NCBI GenBank assembly: GCA_028571685.1
Contig: CM053164.1
Coordinates: forward strand, 36,630,501 to 36,694,500
Length of the DNA: 64,000 bases
Origin: Heterohyrax brucei
Taxonomy: Eukaryota > Chordata > Mammalia > Hyracoidea > Procaviidae
Direction: 5' to 3'
Shown here: positions 59,578 to 64,000 of the stretch, in pieces
How positions within the stretch are numbered: position 1 is the first letter of the stretch
Layout of the letters: each line of letters opens with the position of its first letter
Made by a program: the position numbers and the translations under genes
The notes under the pieces: model-generated
Seen by the model: the letters and a program-made list of their open reading frames with translations, nothing else
Databases searched by the model: none
Told to the model about the DNA's origin: nothing

Positions 59578-60035
59578 TTTGGGGTTTGAAATCTCCCGGG
59601 ATTTCAAGAGCAACTTCTGCGGCCGGCAGATCTGGTTTGACCTCACCAGTGAGTCTGGATATTGTCTGTCTGTGCTCGAGCTCTGGTTCTGGGACTCACT
59701 AAGAGAGAATCTGGACGCAGAATTGCTCTCTGAGTCGGAGGCTGGGGGACGCCTCAGCTCTCCATCTGGGCGGGCACCGCTGGTTCCTTTCTGGGTTCTG
59801 CGGCCTGTAAATCCCGCATCTGGTTTTCGTTTCGTTTCTTCCGTGACCGGTCTGTGTCTGTTTGATTGTGTTGTTTGTCCTGATTGTTACTTTTGCCGCC
59901 ATGTCTGTGTCTGTTCCATTGTCTGTTTGATTGTGTTGTTTGTCCTGATTGTTACTTTTGCCACCGTGGGACAATCTTCTTCTCACTCTGTAACACCCCT
60001 AGACCTAGTCCTTAACCACTTTCAGATTTCCAGAA
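59578..60035 (+). other. Retroviral leader with internal duplication
   Basis: The primer-binding region begins TTTGGGGTTTGAAATCTCCC at 59578; I cannot assign the tRNA. A 42-base block (gtctgtttgattgtgttgtt to acttttgcc) occurs at 59856-59897 and 59921-59962, period 65. The 169-codon frame over this leader is not expected to be coding. Confidence 0.6.
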
Positions 60036-61400
60036 ATGAGCCTGAGACTTCGGCAAGGTGTGGTCAGAAAACTCCACACACTTTGTGATCTGGAATGGCC
60101 GGTCTTTGGTACTGGATGGCCACTCACGGGATCCCTAGACATTAAACAAACCCATTCTGTTTTTCAGGTCATCTCTGGCGATCTGGGTCACCCTGACCAA
60201 ATGCCATACATTGTTGCTTGGCAAGACCTCCTCAGGCGGCCACCTGCGTGGCTGCAACCCTATGTTCCCCCTAAACAACCTCCTACAACCCTGGCGGCTC
60301 AGGGCTCCTCAAAACCCCCGCCAGCTTCCCTTCCTCCATCCGATTCCTCTGATTGAGTCTCCTACTTCCCTACCTCCCAGTTCCCGTTTCTCCTCCTGCC
60401 CCAACCGGGGCTGAGGGAGCCAAAGCCAGTCTCGTGGCCTGTATAGGGTCCCCGCAGACCCTCCAGTCCCGACTGCTCCCCCGACCCCCGCCACTTGTGC
60501 AGCACCACCTTCCTCTGACCTCCAGAGCCCAGCCCATACCTGCTCAGGCCGATCTTTTCAACCACTTACAGAACCTCCCTCATATTTTCCCCTTGCGAGC
60601 TATAGGGCACATGACTGAGGCTGGGACCCCCTTCTTGGTCTATACTCCTTTTACCTTGATACCCCTCTTAGAAACCACATACAGCAACTTCTCCAAGCCC
60701 TCTTTACCACTGAGGAGAGGGCTAAGATTGTTTTCCTAGCCAGAAAACAGGTGCCAGGAGATGATGGAAACTTTACTCGTGGTTTAGACGAGATTAACCA
60801 CGCTTTTCCCCTGACCCGCCCAAATTGGGACCCAAACACCACTGCAGGTAAGCAGTGCCTAACTGTCTACTGCCAGATTCTTATGGGGGGTCTCCGGGCC
60901 GCCGCTGGGCGCCCCACAAATTTGTCTAAAGTAACACAGGTAATTCAGGAACCCTCAGAATCCCCAGCAGCCTTTCTGGAACGACTGATGGAGACATACT
61001 GCACATATACTCCCATTGACCCTGAGTCTCCCCAAAATCAACGGGCCACTAACATAGCCTTCGTGGGACAGTCAGCCCCTGACATCAAAAGAAAAATACA
61101 AAAAATAGAAGGATTCGAGGGAAAGAATCTATCCGAGCTGATGGAAATTGCTATGAAAACCTTCAATAACCACTAACTAACAGAAGACAAACAAGCCAAA
61201 AAGGTAAGCAGAATCCTCCTGGCAGAAGCCCGGGGCCACGCGCCGCTGCGCCCTTGGGAGAAGAAACCAGATCAGACGAGGAAGCCAGGAAAGCCTCCCC
61301 TGCAGAGAAACCAGTGTGCCTACTACAAGGAAATTGGACATTGGAAGGGTGAGTGCCCTGAAAGAAAGCCCCCTACAAAGGTTCTTAACCTAGAGGCCTG
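60036..61400 (+). pseudogene. Endogenous retrovirus gag remnant
   Basis: The matrix-like part at 60036-60356 includes CDLEWPVFGTGWP and PDQMPYIVAWQDLL, both in gammaretroviral style. Near 60600 PLRAIG marks a likely capsid start, but the frame shifts between 60640 and 60750. The capsid resumes in the frame 60751-61176 with the major homology region (AAFLERLMETYCTYTP). An in-frame TAA at 61174-61176 interrupts it. The nucleocapsid zinc knuckle reads CAYYKEIGHWKGEC, where the second Cys of C-x2-C-x4-H-x4-C is Tyr, so the zinc site is lost. Dead gene. Confidence 0.82.
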
Positions 61401-61440
61401 AGGGCGTCAGGGCTCACTGGCCCCGCCCTCGAGCCCAGCC

Positions 61441-61506
61441 AAAAAAAAAGCCAAGTGCCGCCAAGTGCCGTTGAGTCGGGTCCGACTCATGGCGACCCCA
61501 GGGTAA
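61441..61506. repeat. SINE-tail shard inside the retrovirus
   Basis: An A-run is followed by 'gccaagtgccgccaagtgcc', 'gttgagtcgggtccgactca' and 'tggcgacccc'. This is the same SINE-tail shard as 40432-40472 with one base different in the core, preceded by a 10-base tandem duplication. It lies between gag and protease. Confidence 0.65.
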
Positions 61507-62117
61507 CCTTAAAAATAGGGGGACAGCCAGTAGAATTCATGGTCGACACCGGGGCTAGCAACTCGGTTCTAATTTAATCCCTAGGACCCATAACTGAAAC
61601 CAAAACCCTAGCACGAGGAGCTGCTGGGATTAATGCCTACTCATGGACTGACGAAGGAAAGGTAGATCTGGGAGCTAAGACTGTGTCCCTCTCGTTTATA
61701 GTAATGTCTGAATGCCCGTACTCTTTACTTGGAAGAGACTTGTTATCAAAAATGCAGGCGACTATCCACTTTGCTGGGGATCATGCTTACCTGAGACCCC
61801 AAGTCAATGTGATAGCCCCTTTAGAGGAAGAATACGGATTTTGTGATGATTCTGACAGGGGCCCCTGCTCTAGCCTCGTGATATTAGTGGGTCAATTGAT
61901 CAAAGAGATTCCCCAGGTTTGGGCTGAAAACAACTCCCCAGGACTGGCCAAACACCAACCACTGGTTATAGTGACTTTAAAACCATCTGCCAGCCCGATT
62001 CAAGTGCAACAGTACTCCATTGTGCCAGAAGCAAAGAGAGGGATCAGGGCCCACATTCAAAGACTCAGAAAACATGGAATACTGGTGCCCGGCACCCTGC
62101 CAGTCACCCTGGAATAG
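61507..62117 (+). pseudogene. Endogenous retrovirus protease and RT N-terminus remnant
   Basis: [13 protein letters not shown] contains the aspartic protease active site DTGA. A stop (TAA) follows at 61575-61577. LGRDLLSKMQATI closes the protease. From about 61830 the text is the RT N-terminus, ending IQRLRKHGILVPGTLPVTLE before TAG at 62115-62117. The frame is otherwise open from 61683. Confidence 0.82.
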
Positions 62118-62765
62118 TCTCCTCCTGCCAGTGAGGAAGGCAGGAGGGCTGGACTCCAGACCAGTCCTAACCCGTACACTCTCCTGAGCTCTCTGTCACC
62201 AGGACACCGGGTGTATTCAGTGCTGGACTTAAAGGATGCATTCTTCAGTATACCCCTGAGCCCGCAGAGTTAGCCACTCTTCGCCTTTGAATGGCAGGAC
62301 CCAGAAGATGGCTTCAGCGGGCAGCTGACCTGGACTGCCTGACACAAGGGTTCAAGAACTCTCCCACCATCTTTGATGAGGCCTTTCATCGGGACTTACG
62401 TGAGTACAGGCATCAATGGCCTGACAGTTCCCTTCTACAATATGTAGATGACTTATTACTCGGGGCACCCGATGAAGACACTTGTTTAAAGGACACCAAG
62501 TCCCTGTTAACTCTCTTGGAGAAATTGGGATATCGAGTCTCCGCTAAAAAGACACAGGTCTGAGTCCAGGAGGCGACTTACTTGAGTTTCCAACTCAAGG
62601 GGGGACAACACTCCCTATCCAAAGCAAGAAAACGGATTATCCTTGGGATTCCCACCCCATGCACGCCGCGGCAGGTGAGGGAGTTCCTGGGACCCGCTGG
62701 GTTGTGCCGACTCTGGATCCCAGGATTTGCAGAGATAATGCGCCCCCTATACGAGCTGACCTGAG
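62118..62765 (+). pseudogene. Endogenous retrovirus reverse transcriptase core and thumb remnant
   Basis: [15 protein letters not shown] near 62220 is RT motif A with its catalytic Asp. YVDDLLLG near 62441-62464 is the catalytic motif C with both Asp residues. Part of the fingers is deleted between 62150 and 62200. Stops or frameshifts occur near 62270, 62290 and 62561, and the thumb region ends in TGA at 62762-62764. The key catalytic residues are still readable although the gene is broken. Confidence 0.82.

Positions 62766-64000
<1,235 letters not shown>

Noticed and set aside
59579-60088. 169-codon frame after the LTR
   Set aside because: It covers the retroviral leader and its duplication; real gag text begins near 60036 in another frame.

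Overview
This window is vertebrate nuclear DNA from a placental mammal, most likely an afrotherian such as an elephant or a close relative. Genes have short exons, long introns, GT/AG splice sites and CpG-rich promoters. The intergenic and intronic sequence is full of a tRNA-derived SINE of the AfroSINE type, RTE/BovB-like LINEs and several ages of L1. The species call rests on the repeats and is an inference; gene identities were recognised from translated exons.

Layout of genes: (1) at the left edge, minus strand, the first coding exon of WDCP (1-503), cut by the window end, with a candidate promoter near 25.7-25.9 kb; (2) FKBP1B (FKBP12.6), plus strand, complete in four coding exons from 27476 to 39419, with a CpG-rich promoter and a poly(A) signal at 39862; (3) SF3B6 (SF3b14/p14), minus strand, complete in four coding exons from 56188 down to 43562, with a poly(A) signal at 43403. 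The order WDCP(-), FKBP1B(+), SF3B6(-) matches human 2p23.3, where FAM228B(+) follows from the SF3B6 promoter. I see a CpG-rich, probably two-way promoter at that place but no FAM228B coding exon that I can support. The genes are not functionally linked: FKBP1B is a ryanodine-receptor-binding immunophilin, SF3B6 is a U2 snRNP branch-site protein, and WDCP is a WD/coiled-coil protein.

Repeats fill most of the rest. WDCP intron 1 (523 to about 25.7 kb) holds a target-site-flanked, rearranged young L1 (1138-4363), RTE pieces, L1 3' ends and nested SINEs. FKBP1B introns hold L2, RTE, SINE and small tandem repeats. SF3B6 introns hold a broken L1 (47.5-51.7 kb), SINEs, and an exact 113-bp tandem duplication close to exon 1. 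From 59162 rightwards lies a defective class I (gammaretrovirus-like) endogenous retrovirus with 5' LTR, gag, protease, reverse transcriptase and RNase H remnants. It breaks off near 63460 into a GC-rich segment I could not identify.

The most unusual observations are the L1 at 1138-4363, which carries a 332/334-identical inverted copy of part of its own ORF2 and an ORF1-ORF2 deletion within one 16-bp target-site duplication; the 113-bp exact duplication beside SF3B6 exon 1; an out-of-order duplicated L1+SINE block in SF3B6 intron 2; and the unidentified open segment joined to the retroviral pol gene. I found no evidence for a new gene system; the interest here is in repeat rearrangements.
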